DNA of 64,000 nt from Coraliomargarita algicola (GTDB lineage: Bacteria; Verrucomicrobiota; Verrucomicrobiia; Opitutales; Coraliomargaritaceae), in NCBI RefSeq assembly GCF_033878955.1, contig NZ_CP138858.1, forward strand, positions 1,364,001 through 1,428,000. Reading direction: 5' to 3'. Within the stretch, counting starts at the first letter, position 1. Every line of letters begins with the position of its first letter. This document shows, piece after piece, positions 1 to 8,837 of this stretch. Both the position numbers and the translations under genes were made by a program. The notes beneath the pieces were generated by a model. The model was not told where the DNA came from and did no database searches. It worked only from the letters and a program-made list of their open reading frames with translations.

Positions 1-1497
1 CTGGCCCTTATCGTAGCGATACTCATACGGCGCAGCCAGTGTCAGGCTGGTGTAGAAATAATAGCAAGCACTCGGACGATAGCCACGGGTCAATGTATTG
101 CCACTGGTGCTCAAAGCACTGGCACCCGGAGGGCTAAAAACAATCGCCTGCCCCGGTTCGAGGCGACCACTGTTCAGGGTCAGAATCAATTGACTCTTCT
201 GAATGGAAGCCGTGGTGCCGGTGCTAACATCCTCCAATTCCCAATTGTCCAGCACGACATTGAAATAGGCAAAGTTGCCATTGTCCATGTAGGTCTTCCC
301 ATAAGTTACCGTATAGCTCTGATCTTCTAATGGAACATTATACGGATTCCACAGCACCACCGCGGGCATGAGATTCATACGTGCGCGTGGATTGCCGCCA
401 CTGGAAGACGGCGTATAAGTGGGCACCCAATACAGTTGAAAGCCTGCGAGCACGGGATGCAGCCCGGCTTGTGTATCGCTGGACGCTTGCACCGGATAAT
501 TCCCGCTACCATCTGCTGTGATCGCCAGCCAGGAACGGGCTTGTTCCCACAGCGGACCACCGGGATCGGCAACCGTGGCCGTGCCCGAGAGCGGTTCGAA
601 AATAGGACCGGTCAGACTGGGCGTTGCCCCAAATAACTCGCTCGTGAGGTCTTTTTTGAATCCGCCCTCCACCGTATCGGTCAGCAAGCCGTGAGAATAA
701 AAAGTCAGGTCATGAAAGCGCTCTTGCAGCAGACTCGAATCAGCGTCGCCATTCGCAGCGATCTCCAAGGCCGGCCAACTGAAAGCACGGGCAGCATCTG
801 CCTCGTGATCGACGAACCAATCCAGCCCATCCACCACTTGAATACCGAAACGCTCAGCGGAACGCAAGGTGTCGGCTCCCACAGTCGACTCGATGTTGGC
901 CTTTGCCTTCACTCCCTCATCACCAATCCAGTAAGCGTAACTGCCTGAACTGTCACCAGCCGATGCAATGCTCACTTTGCCAGCCTTCACCGGCGAGCTG
1001 CCTCCCGTCAGGTCGATCGTCGCATCGTCCACCACAGCTGAGGAAACATCGGCTTGATCGAGCAATGTATAGCCCGAGACCAACCATTGCTCAAAAGTCT
1101 GAACCGGCTCGCCCTCCGCGTCCGGTGACACCGCGCGCACCCCGGTCCAATGCGCACGTTCATCCGGCACATCGAGCAAAGTATCCGGATCATATGGATC
1201 CGAATCCAGGATGCCTGCGGTATAACTCACCCGTTGATCGGGCCCCATTTGCTGCTGCAACTGCCCTACCGCAAGCTGTAAGCCCAACAATGCATTCTGG
1301 CGTGCCGTCGTCTGCCGCATGCTCTGGTCGGCCACACTGGATTCAACTCGTGTGAGGGCCGTCATAGAGAGCAACAGCAAGAGCACGAAGGCCATTAGCG
1401 ACAGAGCGATCACCAGCGCAAAGCCCTGACGCGACCGTTCACACGGCAATCGATTCGCTCGTAGGCTAGGATGAAAACTATACGTCTGGTAGTGCAT
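1..1497 (-). CDS. Verru_Chthon cassette protein A-like / PilX-like pilus assembly protein, partial
   Basis: The reading frame is open from an ATG at 1497 through the window edge, giving the first 499 residues; the C-terminus lies outside. A prepilin-like N-terminus is visible: a basic stretch, then GFALVIALSLMAFVLLLLLS as one membrane helix at about residues 29-48, then a helix rich in Gln (residues about 50-85, ending GPDQRV). It resembles the intact part of the cassette protein at 40990-43644 over the whole visible length: same helix, same GPDQRV segment, same WNP(H/Y)NVP segment. Proteins of this kind are known from Verrucomicrobia in pseudopilin cassettes thought to act in secretion or surface assembly; the exact role is unknown. 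The family name is from recognition of the pattern, not from a search. Confidence 0.75.
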   Translation of the reverse strand, partial: MHYQTYSFHPSLRANRLPCERSRQGFALVIALSLMAFVLLLLLSMTALTRVESSVADQSMRQTTARQNALLGLQLAVGQLQQQMGPDQRVSYTAGILDSDPYDPDTLLDVPDERAHWTGVRAVSPDAEGEPVQTFEQWLVSGYTLLDQADVSSAVVDDATIDLTGGSSPVKAGKVSIASAGDSSGSYAYWIGDEGVKAKANIESTVGADTLRSAERFGIQVVDGLDWFVDHEADAARAFSWPALEIAANGDADSSLLQERFHDLTFYSHGLLTDTVEGGFKKDLTSELFGATPSLTGPIFEPLSGTATVADPGGPLWEQARSWLAITADGSGNYPVQASSDTQAGLHPVLAGFQLYWVPTYTPSSSGGNPRARMNLMPAVVLWNPYNVPLEDQSYTVTYGKTYMDNGNFAYFNVVLDNWELEDVSTGTTASIQKSQLILTLNSGRLEPGQAIVFSPPGASALSTSGNTLTRGYRPSACYYFYTSLTLAAPYEYRYDKGQ

Positions 1498-1642
1498 GGG
1501 GCAGAGGATCGATTAGCACACAAAAAGTAAGCCTCGATTTGAAGAATAAAATCACCGTATTCAGCACAGTCGTCGTCTCAATCATAGCAGAATCTTACAT
1601 AAGAATAAGAACCTAATCGCCTCCTGATAAATTCTATTTAAC

Positions 1643-1834
1643 AACGGCTGAAGCCGTTACTCTTACCTGATACTGCGTCACCTTTGGTAAGAGTGAGCGC
1701 TTCAGCGCTTTCTCCAGCAGCATCGCCACAACACAAAACGGCTGAAGCCGTTACTCTTACCTGATACTGCGTCAGCTTTAGGTATGAGTGAGCGCTTCAG
1801 CGCTTTCCCCAGAAACTTCGCCTTCAGCGCTTTA
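1643..1834. repeat. REP array (family 1), left of the RAYT gene
   Basis: Two units start at 1643 and 1737 (period 94 bp), with a fragment of a third at about 1820-1834. Each unit has a first palindrome AACGGCTGAAGCCGTT, then CTCTTACC pairing with GGTAAGAG across a loop of about 17 bases, then a second palindrome AGCGCTTCAGCGCT. This is the paired, inverted layout of bacterial REP/BIME elements. The same family continues at 2499-2849 on the other side of the transposase gene at 1887-2486, which suggests that this transposase mobilises them. The rest of the 1498-1886 interval shows no gene. Confidence 0.9.
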
Positions 1835-1886
1835 TTCTTCCTCAAATAGATTTACACGAATACAATGATAGCCTAGCCTTTCTGGC

Positions 1887-2486
1887 ATGTATGCATGGCG
1901 GAAAATGTCAAAAGCGGAACAGGAATCTATTTTATCCTCCCGAAAAAGACAAGGCAGCCCATGGCATCAACCACCTCACTTTTTAGAAGGAGATGCGACT
2001 CGATTTATGCTTACGGCAGCTTGTTATGAGCATACGCCCATCATTGGGCAAAGCCATGAGCGCTTGGCATTTTGTGAAGATGAATTACTCAAAATAGGTC
2101 GTGAATTGAGCCACGAAGTTCATGCATGGTGTATCCTGCCCAATCATTATCATATACTGGTTCATACTGACCAGATTGCAGCCCTGCTACACGCGCTGGG
2201 GCGCTGGCATGGTCGCAGTTCACGGGCATGGAACCTTGAAGATTCAACATCAGGGCGCAAAGTTTGGTTTCGTGTTGTCGAACGTGCCATGCGTTCGGAA
2301 CGGCATTTTGGGGCGACGATTAATTATATTCACAACAATCCAGTCAAACATGGTTATGTCACTAAATGGCAAGAGTGGCCATTTAGTAGCGCCCCGCAAT
2401 TTATCGATACTTTTGGACGAGAATATACAGAGAAACTATGGAATGCTTACCCAGTCGATCGCTATGGCGAGACTTGGGATAAGTAA
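1887..2486 (+). CDS. REP-associated tyrosine transposase (RAYT), Y1 HUH family
   Basis: A 199-residue protein of the Y1_Tnp (IS200-like) fold. The HUH metal-binding motif is H87-Y-H89 in PNHYHILVH and the likely catalytic tyrosine is Y147 in INYIHNNPVKHG, both in the places expected for RAYTs, which cut and join single-stranded DNA at REP hairpins. The gene lies alone between two arrays of the same REP family (1643-1834 and 2499-2849), the typical RAYT arrangement. The length is normal for the family and the frame is intact. The start at 1887 gives MYAWRKMSK; an internal ATG at residue 7 is also possible. Confidence 0.9.
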   Translation: MYAWRKMSKAEQESILSSRKRQGSPWHQPPHFLEGDATRFMLTAACYEHTPIIGQSHERLAFCEDELLKIGRELSHEVHAWCILPNHYHILVHTDQIAALLHALGRWHGRSSRAWNLEDSTSGRKVWFRVVERAMRSERHFGATINYIHNNPVKHGYVTKWQEWPFSSAPQFIDTFGREYTEKLWNAYPVDRYGETWDK

Positions 2487-2498
2487 ATAATCTTGGGG

Positions 2499-2849
2499 AA
2501 CGGCTGAAGCCGGATCACTTACCTAATACTGCGTCATCTTTAGGTATGAGTGAGCGCTTCAGCGCTTTCTCCAGCAGCATCGCCACCACGCAAAACGGCT
2601 GAAGCCGTCACTCTTACCTTATACTGCGTCACCTTTGGGTAAGAGTGAGCGCTTCAGCGCTTTCTCCAGCAGCATCGCCACCACGCAAAACGGCTAAAGC
2701 CGTCACTCTTACCTGATACTGCGTCACCTTTAGGTAAGAGTGAGCGCTTCAGCGCTTTCTCCAGCAGCATTGCCACCACGCAAAACGGCTAAAGCCGTCA
2801 CTCTTACCTGGGCGTCACCTTTGGGTACGAGTGAGCGCTTCAGCGCTTT
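2499..2849. repeat. REP array (family 1), right of the RAYT gene
   Basis: Four units start at 2499, 2593, 2689 and 2783 (periods 94, 96 and 94 bp), each ending in the GAGCGCTTCAGCGCTT palindrome. The first palindrome drifts from AACGGCTGAAGCCG to AACGGCTAAAGCCG in the last two units. The last unit is short in its loop (CCTGGGCGTCACC). Its terminal palindrome is followed by TTTTTATTTTT, so it could also end plus-strand transcription. Confidence 0.9.
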
Positions 2850-2917
2850 TTATTTTTACCATGAAGCGCATCACTCAGATCCCCTTATTTCATCTTGCAA
2901 CCCCCTGGAGAAATACA

Positions 2918-5900
2918 CTAACGAACGATTTCATACGCAAGCTGCACCCCCGCATCACTCACTGTAGACAGCGTCAAATGCAGTCCATCCGCATCTTGAC
3001 GTGAAGGATACTCACGCACGCGCTTCCCGGTGGCGTCCACTGCCCAAATCTGCCAATCCGCATCCTCGGGCAAGCGCAAAGTAATTTCGGCCGAACCCCG
3101 CTTCACTAAATGTGGTCCGCTGCCCCAACCGAGCAAGAGCTTGCGATCCTGATGCCCGAATCGCATCCCTTCAGGCAATGCATCGGTCAAATGAGTGAGC
3201 AACATTCGAGAACTCTCGACGAGCGGCGCGCCATCAATCGAGACTAGACTCAGTGTCGAAAATCCGGTGCTGCCGTGCACCTGAACGATCTCCCCCGCGG
3301 CCTGCTGCGAGTCGTTCAAAACAAAGAGTTCACTACGCGGCGTGACCACCGACACCGTGCCGGCCTGCGTATCCATGACAATCTCGCCGGTGTCACTGCG
3401 AAAGCGTCGGCCCTGGTCCGAGATGGCCCCTGCGGGGAGCACGCCGTCGCGTTCTAAAGTTTCCACCACCGAAGCATCGGCCGGATAAATACCCTTCTTA
3501 CCATCGCCTCTGGCTTCCGCATCTACTAGGATCGCTGCGAGGTGTGGATACTGCTCCCTGACTGACTGGGCCTCGCCATAAAGAGAGCCGATGCCAGTCA
3601 CCAGCCCGAGCGTTTCAAAATCTTCGGGGAATGGCTGCATCAATTCATTATGGATCGCGTCTGGTGCCACCGCAAACGCGATCTGCTTTTGCGCGGTCGC
3701 GATATCCTCACGCTGAAACAAGAGCGCACTCACACGGTCGGCGATCAGGCCGATCGGATCGGCCGCGAGCGCGAAGTAGTTTTCCACACTGCCCTCCAGT
3801 GCGGTCTTTCGGTCCTTCGCATATTGAAAATTATAAAGCGCATCCCAGCCCTGCAAGCTGGCGTAGGCCGGCATCAGCACGCCCCCTTCAGCGCGATACT
3901 GATTCGGCCGGATGAAGTTAAACTCTGTCACCGTGAAGGGCTTATCAATGACACGTGCGGGCATCATTTCGCGTGGCACGGGTGCGGCCTGTGCTGTGGC
4001 CTGCTTCTGATCGAAGAGGTATGGAAAGGACCAAGCCTTTTTAGGAAAGCTGGGATGATCCCAGTAGCGGTGCATATCCACATAGTCGTAACTTTCGCGA
4101 ACAGGTGTGAGCGCTTGCAAGACCTGATGATTCGAGCCGGTGATCAGTGCCTTTACGCCCATTTCGCGCAGGAAACTAATGATGCGCGCATTGGATTGTT
4201 CATAAGCAGTCAGCACAAAGGCGTTAAAGGCTTTCTCACGCGCCGCCGCGCTTTCATAGAAGGGCTTTCGGGACGGTTGCCCCGCTTGTGCGCGCCAGGC
4301 CTGAAATGCTTCCTCATAACGCGCGATCAGCTTTTCACCCACTCCGTTACTCCGAACGATCAACAAGCGAGGCAAGGAATCTTCATTCACCGGACAGATG
4401 CCAATGAGTGCGGGGTCCTCCGCCAGCGTCATGCCGGTGTAGGGATTTTCCGTAGTCAGTAGCGCTTGAGCATAACGCGCCCAAGCGTCGAAGATCGGTT
4501 CACAAATGGGGAGCAGCCCCTTGATCATCGTTTTGTCCAAAGACTCCATTCCAAAGGAAGCCAATTCCTCCGCGTCAAAGCTACGCACACTGTAGAGGTC
4601 GATATTCATATAGATCCCATTGCGCTTCAGGGCGGCAAAGAGATAGAACAACTGATCCAAGCGCTTAGGATTCATTTCGTAAGACTTGCCACCGGGCACC
4701 TGCATTTCCCGATCGAAATGATGCAGTCGCACAGTGTTGTAGCCCGACATAGCCAGTCGCTTCGCCAGCCGATCGGCTTCTGCATGCGACATGAAGTTCG
4801 CCCCGAAGGTTAGGTTCGGGCCCCAAAAGCGTTCACGCTTCTCTGGAGTTTGCTCAAAGGCCAAGCCCCCTTCAGGCGTGGCAATCAGTGCTCCGTGCTT
4901 GCCCGCGGGCGCATCGAGCAGAAAGGAATAATCAAACACGCCGCCGGGTTCAATCTCCAGCGAGTGCTTATAAGGTGCCCAATCCTTACCGGGACGAACC
5001 GTTAGGGGGACTTCGCGGTCGATCAAGGGGATATCTTGCGCCGAAGCTGTCAGGCCGACGATCATCCACAAGGTATTCGCTTCATTTTCCAAGGTAACCG
5101 ATTCCACCGCCTTCGCTTCCAAGGGAAAACGCGAAACGTATAGGCCGACGGCAGCTTCGGCAGTTTCACCGTTCCAACCGATCACTGCATTGGGCTGCGT
5201 CGTGGGCTTCCACCAGTTGCCGATGTCCTGTCCACTCACCACTGCAAAACGGCTTTCACTGCCATCGGTATAATTGACGACCAGATCCCCGACCGACTTC
5301 CCCCGTGCTGGCAACCAGGCACTGCCATGCAGCAGATAGAGATTCCGGAACTCCGGCGAGCCATCGACTTCCACCCGCGCACGATCGCGCCGGCTCACAT
5401 CCTCACGACTGCCCAAGACCAAAGCCGCCCGATTCTCGTTGGCGGCGGGATCGATCACCTCAAATTGCAAAGGACCGCTCTGCAGCACCCCCGCTTGCAG
5501 CTCCGACAGATCCAAATCCGGCCCTTGATCCGTCCAGCCGCCCTGACCGTCGCCGGCGACCGCATCGCTGAAGTCCCGATTGACCACCTCGCGCAACGAC
5601 AGTGGCTGGCTGGCATAGGGGCGATAATCCAGCTGCAGTCCAAGTTGCTCATCAAGCAAGATCGGTGCATTCGGGCTCATCTTCAATCGCACTTGGAAGT
5701 AGGCATCGTTCCCCCACTCTCGTAGGTCCTGCACCAGAAGCGAAAAATGACCGCTTATGACAAGTTCCCCTGCGGCCGCCGGAATGCACAAGCGATGTTT
5801 TGCCGCATCCACTTCAAACAAGCGTGCCTGTGAAAATGTCTTCGGCAAGTCCACCCGCTCGCCATCGACCTGTAAACTGTTCCCTGCCAGAGTTTGCAGC

Positions 5901-6310
5901 GGGAGTAAAAGCCTGAGAGCACTTTCATTCACGGGCACCGATTCTCCCGTCAAGCGGTAGTTCAAAATGAAGGAGTGCCCCGAGATCGGACGTAAGCTTT
6001 GCTCCAGTTTAACAGCGCCCGCCTCCGTCGTTGGCAACTGAGCCTGCCACATCCAAGTCGTGTCCGCCTTGCGCGGAAAGCCAGACGCCACTTCAACCAA
6101 ACGACTCCCCTGCCCCTGGAATTTCCATCCCGTGTCAATGTAGCCGGCCGACATACGTAGGCCGTCTATGTGCAGTTCCCCATCGTCCGTAATTTGAAGC
6201 TCCGGAATGACTTTCAATTCAGGCACATTCACTTCCGCCAGAACGGGACTCCACACCAGCGAACAGAGCGCGGCTAACATAACAGTCAAAAGCGAGCAAA
6301 TGCGTTTCAT
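2918..6310 (-). CDS. Secreted clan GH-A-like glycoside hydrolase, multidomain
   Basis: About 1130 residues. The ATG at 6310 is preferred over one at 6361 because it opens a clear signal peptide (MKRICSLLTVMLAALCSLVW, cleaved after VLA). The N-terminal half (about residues 30-480) looks like beta-sandwich carbohydrate-binding or accessory domains. The central part is a TIM-barrel hydrolase: MSGYNTVRLHHFD, then ICPVNEDS, where the Asn-Glu pair fits the acid/base of clan GH-A, and later TVTEFNFIRPNQ, whose Glu fits the nucleophile. The C-terminus is again beta-rich and ends in a short domain. It follows the SGNH esterase gene (6412-7158) on the same strand with a gap of about 100 bases, so the two probably form an operon acting on a polysaccharide outside the cytoplasm. 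The exact GH family and substrate are not assigned. Confidence 0.75.
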   Translation of the reverse strand: MKRICSLLTVMLAALCSLVWSPVLAEVNVPELKVIPELQITDDGELHIDGLRMSAGYIDTGWKFQGQGSRLVEVASGFPRKADTTWMWQAQLPTTEAGAVKLEQSLRPISGHSFILNYRLTGESVPVNESALRLLLPLQTLAGNSLQVDGERVDLPKTFSQARLFEVDAAKHRLCIPAAAGELVISGHFSLLVQDLREWGNDAYFQVRLKMSPNAPILLDEQLGLQLDYRPYASQPLSLREVVNRDFSDAVAGDGQGGWTDQGPDLDLSELQAGVLQSGPLQFEVIDPAANENRAALVLGSREDVSRRDRARVEVDGSPEFRNLYLLHGSAWLPARGKSVGDLVVNYTDGSESRFAVVSGQDIGNWWKPTTQPNAVIGWNGETAEAAVGLYVSRFPLEAKAVESVTLENEANTLWMIVGLTASAQDIPLIDREVPLTVRPGKDWAPYKHSLEIEPGGVFDYSFLLDAPAGKHGALIATPEGGLAFEQTPEKRERFWGPNLTFGANFMSHAEADRLAKRLAMSGYNTVRLHHFDREMQVPGGKSYEMNPKRLDQLFYLFAALKRNGIYMNIDLYSVRSFDAEELASFGMESLDKTMIKGLLPICEPIFDAWARYAQALLTTENPYTGMTLAEDPALIGICPVNEDSLPRLLIVRSNGVGEKLIARYEEAFQAWRAQAGQPSRKPFYESAAAREKAFNAFVLTAYEQSNARIISFLREMGVKALITGSNHQVLQALTPVRESYDYVDMHRYWDHPSFPKKAWSFPYLFDQKQATAQAAPVPREMMPARVIDKPFTVTEFNFIRPNQYRAEGGVLMPAYASLQGWDALYNFQYAKDRKTALEGSVENYFALAADPIGLIADRVSALLFQREDIATAQKQIAFAVAPDAIHNELMQPFPEDFETLGLVTGIGSLYGEAQSVREQYPHLAAILVDAEARGDGKKGIYPADASVVETLERDGVLPAGAISDQGRRFRSDTGEIVMDTQAGTVSVVTPRSELFVLNDSQQAAGEIVQVHGSTGFSTLSLVSIDGAPLVESSRMLLTHLTDALPEGMRFGHQDRKLLLGWGSGPHLVKRGSAEITLRLPEDADWQIWAVDATGKRVREYPSRQDADGLHLTLSTVSDAGVQLAYEIVR

Positions 6311-6411
6311 TGATCGAGATATTAACTGAAATAGGTTTGGGACAAAAGAAGGTAATACCATAACCGCAAACTTATGATTGAAACGAGTCCCAGTGAAAGC
6401 AGACGAGAATC

Positions 6412-7158
6412 TTACATAACATCCAAAGCTTTTAATTCTTTCGCAACCAATGCCGCCATTGCAGTCGCGCCGGATTCCGTGAAATGTGTGCGGTCCATCG
6501 AACCGGGGCGATCGGCGTGATCGACAAAATTCGGCGTAAAAGTTTCCGAGCCCGCCTCACCCAGGTCGGTGTAGAGTTGTCCGCTGAGTTCGTGTAAATC
6601 GATCAGCTTGACAGCTTCGGCCTCGGCCACGGCATACATCCCATCCCGATACGGGGACAACTCGGAGGTCAAGGCACCGTCCTTGAACAAACGCCGGCGC
6701 ACGGGCGTGACCAAAATCGGTTCGATCCCCGCAGCCCGGGCCTCCCGAATGAAGCGGATCAAATTGTCTCGATAATCCGTCGCCGCATCGGTCGATTCCG
6801 GCCGCCCTTTGGCATGCGAGTCATTGTGCCCAAACTGAATCAGAAGATAATCCGCATTCGACTTCAACACACGCGCCCAGAGCCATTCCGGATACGTTTT
6901 GGTGCTCAGACCACCCCGCGCCGCGTTGAAGATTTCAACATTCGCTGGCAGAAATTTCGGAAGCATTTGCCCCCAGCCCCGCAGCGTAGCCTCCGCCGGA
7001 TACTCACACACGGTGGAATCGCCAATCAGCGCAATTTTAATCGGAGCATTCGTCGACAGACTCTTAGCGCAGCCGACATGAAGCGCCCCACAAAGCAAAC
7101 TGCCCATCAGCAATAAAAACCAAGAACCTGTCATTCGATGGAGTAAGGAAGTCATCAT
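6412..7158 (-). CDS. SGNH/GDSL hydrolase, rhamnogalacturonan acetylesterase-like
   Basis: A 248-residue secreted esterase. After a lipoprotein-like or signal N-terminus (LLLMGSLLCGALHVGC) come the SGNH blocks: ALIGDSTVCEYP with the nucleophile Ser, the Gly block NAARGGLSTKT, FGHNDSHAKG with the Asn, and DRTHFTESG with the catalytic Asp-His pair. This arrangement is that of rhamnogalacturonan acetylesterases (CE12-like), which remove acetyl groups from pectin-like or other polysaccharides. Two adjacent ATGs (7158 and 7155) could serve as start. It probably leads the operon with the hydrolase at 2918-6310. A close second copy, broken by a frameshift, lies at 51767-52493, and the similarity includes about 60 bases of upstream DNA. 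Confidence 0.88.
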   Translation of the reverse strand: MMTSLLHRMTGSWFLLLMGSLLCGALHVGCAKSLSTNAPIKIALIGDSTVCEYPAEATLRGWGQMLPKFLPANVEIFNAARGGLSTKTYPEWLWARVLKSNADYLLIQFGHNDSHAKGRPESTDAATDYRDNLIRFIREARAAGIEPILVTPVRRRLFKDGALTSELSPYRDGMYAVAEAEAVKLIDLHELSGQLYTDLGEAGSETFTPNFVDHADRPGSMDRTHFTESGATAMAALVAKELKALDVM

Positions 7159-7495
7159 AATCAGTCCAATACTCTAGACATCCACAGCAGACAACAAAGC
7201 AGAGAAAAGTCTTACATAAAAATCTGATACAAAAGACAAATCTGCGCCGCGTTTTTTGATAAGCGGCATTCAACCGGTTCCTACTACAAAGCGTCTTCCC
7301 AAAGCCTTCGTCCATGCTCGGGCATGTTTTAACTGCAGAGTTCGTTGAGGACGCGGAGTGATCGCTTTCCGCGGTTTAGAGTTTACCCGTTTCGGAGGAG
7401 CTTTAGCGAAAGCGGAGCCAACCGGTCAAAGTGACTAGTTCCGAGACAACGCCGACAAGCGAATCCAATAACTTCACCTAACTAGTTCAAATACT
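7159..7495. other. Intergenic, no gene recognised
   Basis: The bases 7159-7220 are the likely promoter region of the esterase and are shared with the pseudogene copy near 52494-52555, including TTATGTAAGA read on the minus strand. The remainder to the end of the LacI gene holds only short chance frames and no clear hairpin terminator. Confidence 0.5.
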
Positions 7496-8527
7496 TCAGC
7501 CTAGCCGCGCCGTGGTTTCTTTGATCAACAACTTCGCTTTAAATTTACGAGACTGTGGCTTCGAATCCTCTTCATCATTATTGAGTCGGTATAACATCAA
7601 TTCTGCCGTCGCATCGGCCAACTCTTCTAGTGGCTGGGCAATGGTGCTTAATTGACGAGGCAAGAACCGCCCCAAAGGAATATTATCCACCCCGATCACC
7701 GAAAGGTCTTCGGGCACACGAATGCCTCGCTCGCTCGCGGCGCGCATGGCACCAATGGCAGTTAAATCATTCATGGCGATGAGTGCAGTCGGTTTTGGTC
7801 CCGAAAAACCATCCAAGAACTCACCAAAGGTGTTACGTGCACTCAGCAAATCGTGTGCACACGGGATAAAGCTGTTTTGGCTTTCGGGGATGCCACGCTC
7901 CTTTAACATTTGATTAAACACATTCGGCCGATCCCCCGCCTCCTGCCCTTTCGCAAGTGCACAGAGAAACGCAAAACGCTCATGGCCCAAATCTAACAAA
8001 TGCTCGACCGCAGCCGTAATGCCCGAAGAGAAATCCATCTCGACCGCATCAAAAGGAAACGGCTCTGTCGAAGGCCCCGTCAATGCGACAACGTGAGTGG
8101 ATGTCTTTGCCGCACGTTTCAGAAAGTCCAAGTGGCTATTCAAGTCACTGACAAAATACGTCACCGCATCAATCTGACGATCGATGATCGAATCTAAACA
8201 ATGCTTCTCATATTTCACATCCGTGCGGGAGTGCTCCAAGATGAGGTCATAGCCATTATCACGCATACGTTGCTCCAATAGATCCGCAAAGGTGGTATAA
8301 ACAGGATTATGTAAATCCGGAATTACTAGGCCGACCGTCTTAAAGCTCCCGAGGCGTAAGCCCAATGCCGCTCGACTGGGCTTGTAGCCCAATTCTTCCG
8401 CCGCCTTAAAGACGCGGGCCGCCGTTTCCTTCGAAGCCCAAGAATTCGACCGACGATTTAAAATCGTCGATGCTGTATTAGTCGCGACACCCGCTCGCGC
8501 GGCTACATCTTTCAATCGTGCTCTCAT
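7496..8527 (-). CDS. LacI-family transcriptional regulator
   Basis: 343 residues from the ATG at 8527, where the helix-turn-helix begins (MRARLKDVAARAGVATNTAS); a longer frame to 8782 would overlap the promoter region and adds no recognisable domain. The N-terminal LacI DNA-binding domain with hinge is at residues 1-60, and the periplasmic-binding-protein-like sensor domain follows from VGLVIPDLHNPVYTTFADLL to the C-terminus, including the usual VPEDLSVIGVDNIPL. It is expected to bind a sugar released from the polysaccharide. It diverges from the PEP-CTERM gene, and two copies of AAGAA-N4-TTCTT lie between them (8718-8731, 8743-8756). The same palindrome precedes the transporter, GH106, sulfatase, pseudopilin and cassette genes, so this is the best candidate for the regulator of the locus and for autoregulation (inference). 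Confidence 0.92.
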   Translation of the reverse strand: MRARLKDVAARAGVATNTASTILNRRSNSWASKETAARVFKAAEELGYKPSRAALGLRLGSFKTVGLVIPDLHNPVYTTFADLLEQRMRDNGYDLILEHSRTDVKYEKHCLDSIIDRQIDAVTYFVSDLNSHLDFLKRAAKTSTHVVALTGPSTEPFPFDAVEMDFSSGITAAVEHLLDLGHERFAFLCALAKGQEAGDRPNVFNQMLKERGIPESQNSFIPCAHDLLSARNTFGEFLDGFSGPKPTALIAMNDLTAIGAMRAASERGIRVPEDLSVIGVDNIPLGRFLPRQLSTIAQPLEELADATAELMLYRLNNDEEDSKPQSRKFKAKLLIKETTARLG

Positions 8528-8717
8528 TGGTTCAATTAGTAATATTCGGCGCTGATCAGTTGCAATCCAGATAAGTTCAAATTGCTTAGTGATGAATATC
8601 AGAGGATGCATCTGCACTGCCCCAGCGGCAAGCTTTCTAGAGGAAAAACCTAAGAATCCCTCAAGTTGCTGTAAAGAAGTAGCTTGCGTTAATATGAAGA
8701 AAAACCGCAAGAACCAT

Positions 8718-8731
8718 AAGAAACAATTCTT
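8718..8731. promoter_or_regulatory. Candidate operator 1 (AAGAA-N4-TTCTT)
   Basis: AAGAAACAATTCTT, a perfect palindrome in its five-base arms, between the divergent LacI and PEP-CTERM genes. A TTGACA hexamer on the plus strand at 8730-8735 overlaps its end. Its centre is 25 bp from that of operator 2. Confidence 0.75.
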
Positions 8732-8742
8732 GACAGTGCGAT

Positions 8743-8756
8743 AGGAATTGTTTCTT
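8743..8756. promoter_or_regulatory. Candidate operator 2 (one arm mismatch)
   Basis: AGGAATTGTTTCTT, with one mismatch to AAGAA-N4-TTCTT. It is 25 bp downstream of operator 1 centre to centre and would overlap the -10 region of a plus-strand promoter using TTGACA at 8730-8735. Confidence 0.65.
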
Positions 8757-8837
8757 GTGCGAGGAGATAAACCTCTCATCAAAGCTTACAAAAACCATTT
8801 TCAAGCTAACAACTCACCCATAACACACATCACTACT

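Noticed and set aside
2122..2490. Plus-strand frame of 122 codons
   Set aside because: It lies wholly inside the RAYT gene in another frame and lacks any family feature.
7064..7315. Minus-strand frame of 83 codons upstream of the esterase
   Set aside because: It overlaps the esterase start and its promoter region, with no domain or ribosome-binding site.
8528..8782. Longer N-terminus for the LacI regulator (to 8782)
   Set aside because: The added 85 residues cross both operators and show no LacI family similarity; the HTH starts right after the ATG at 8527.
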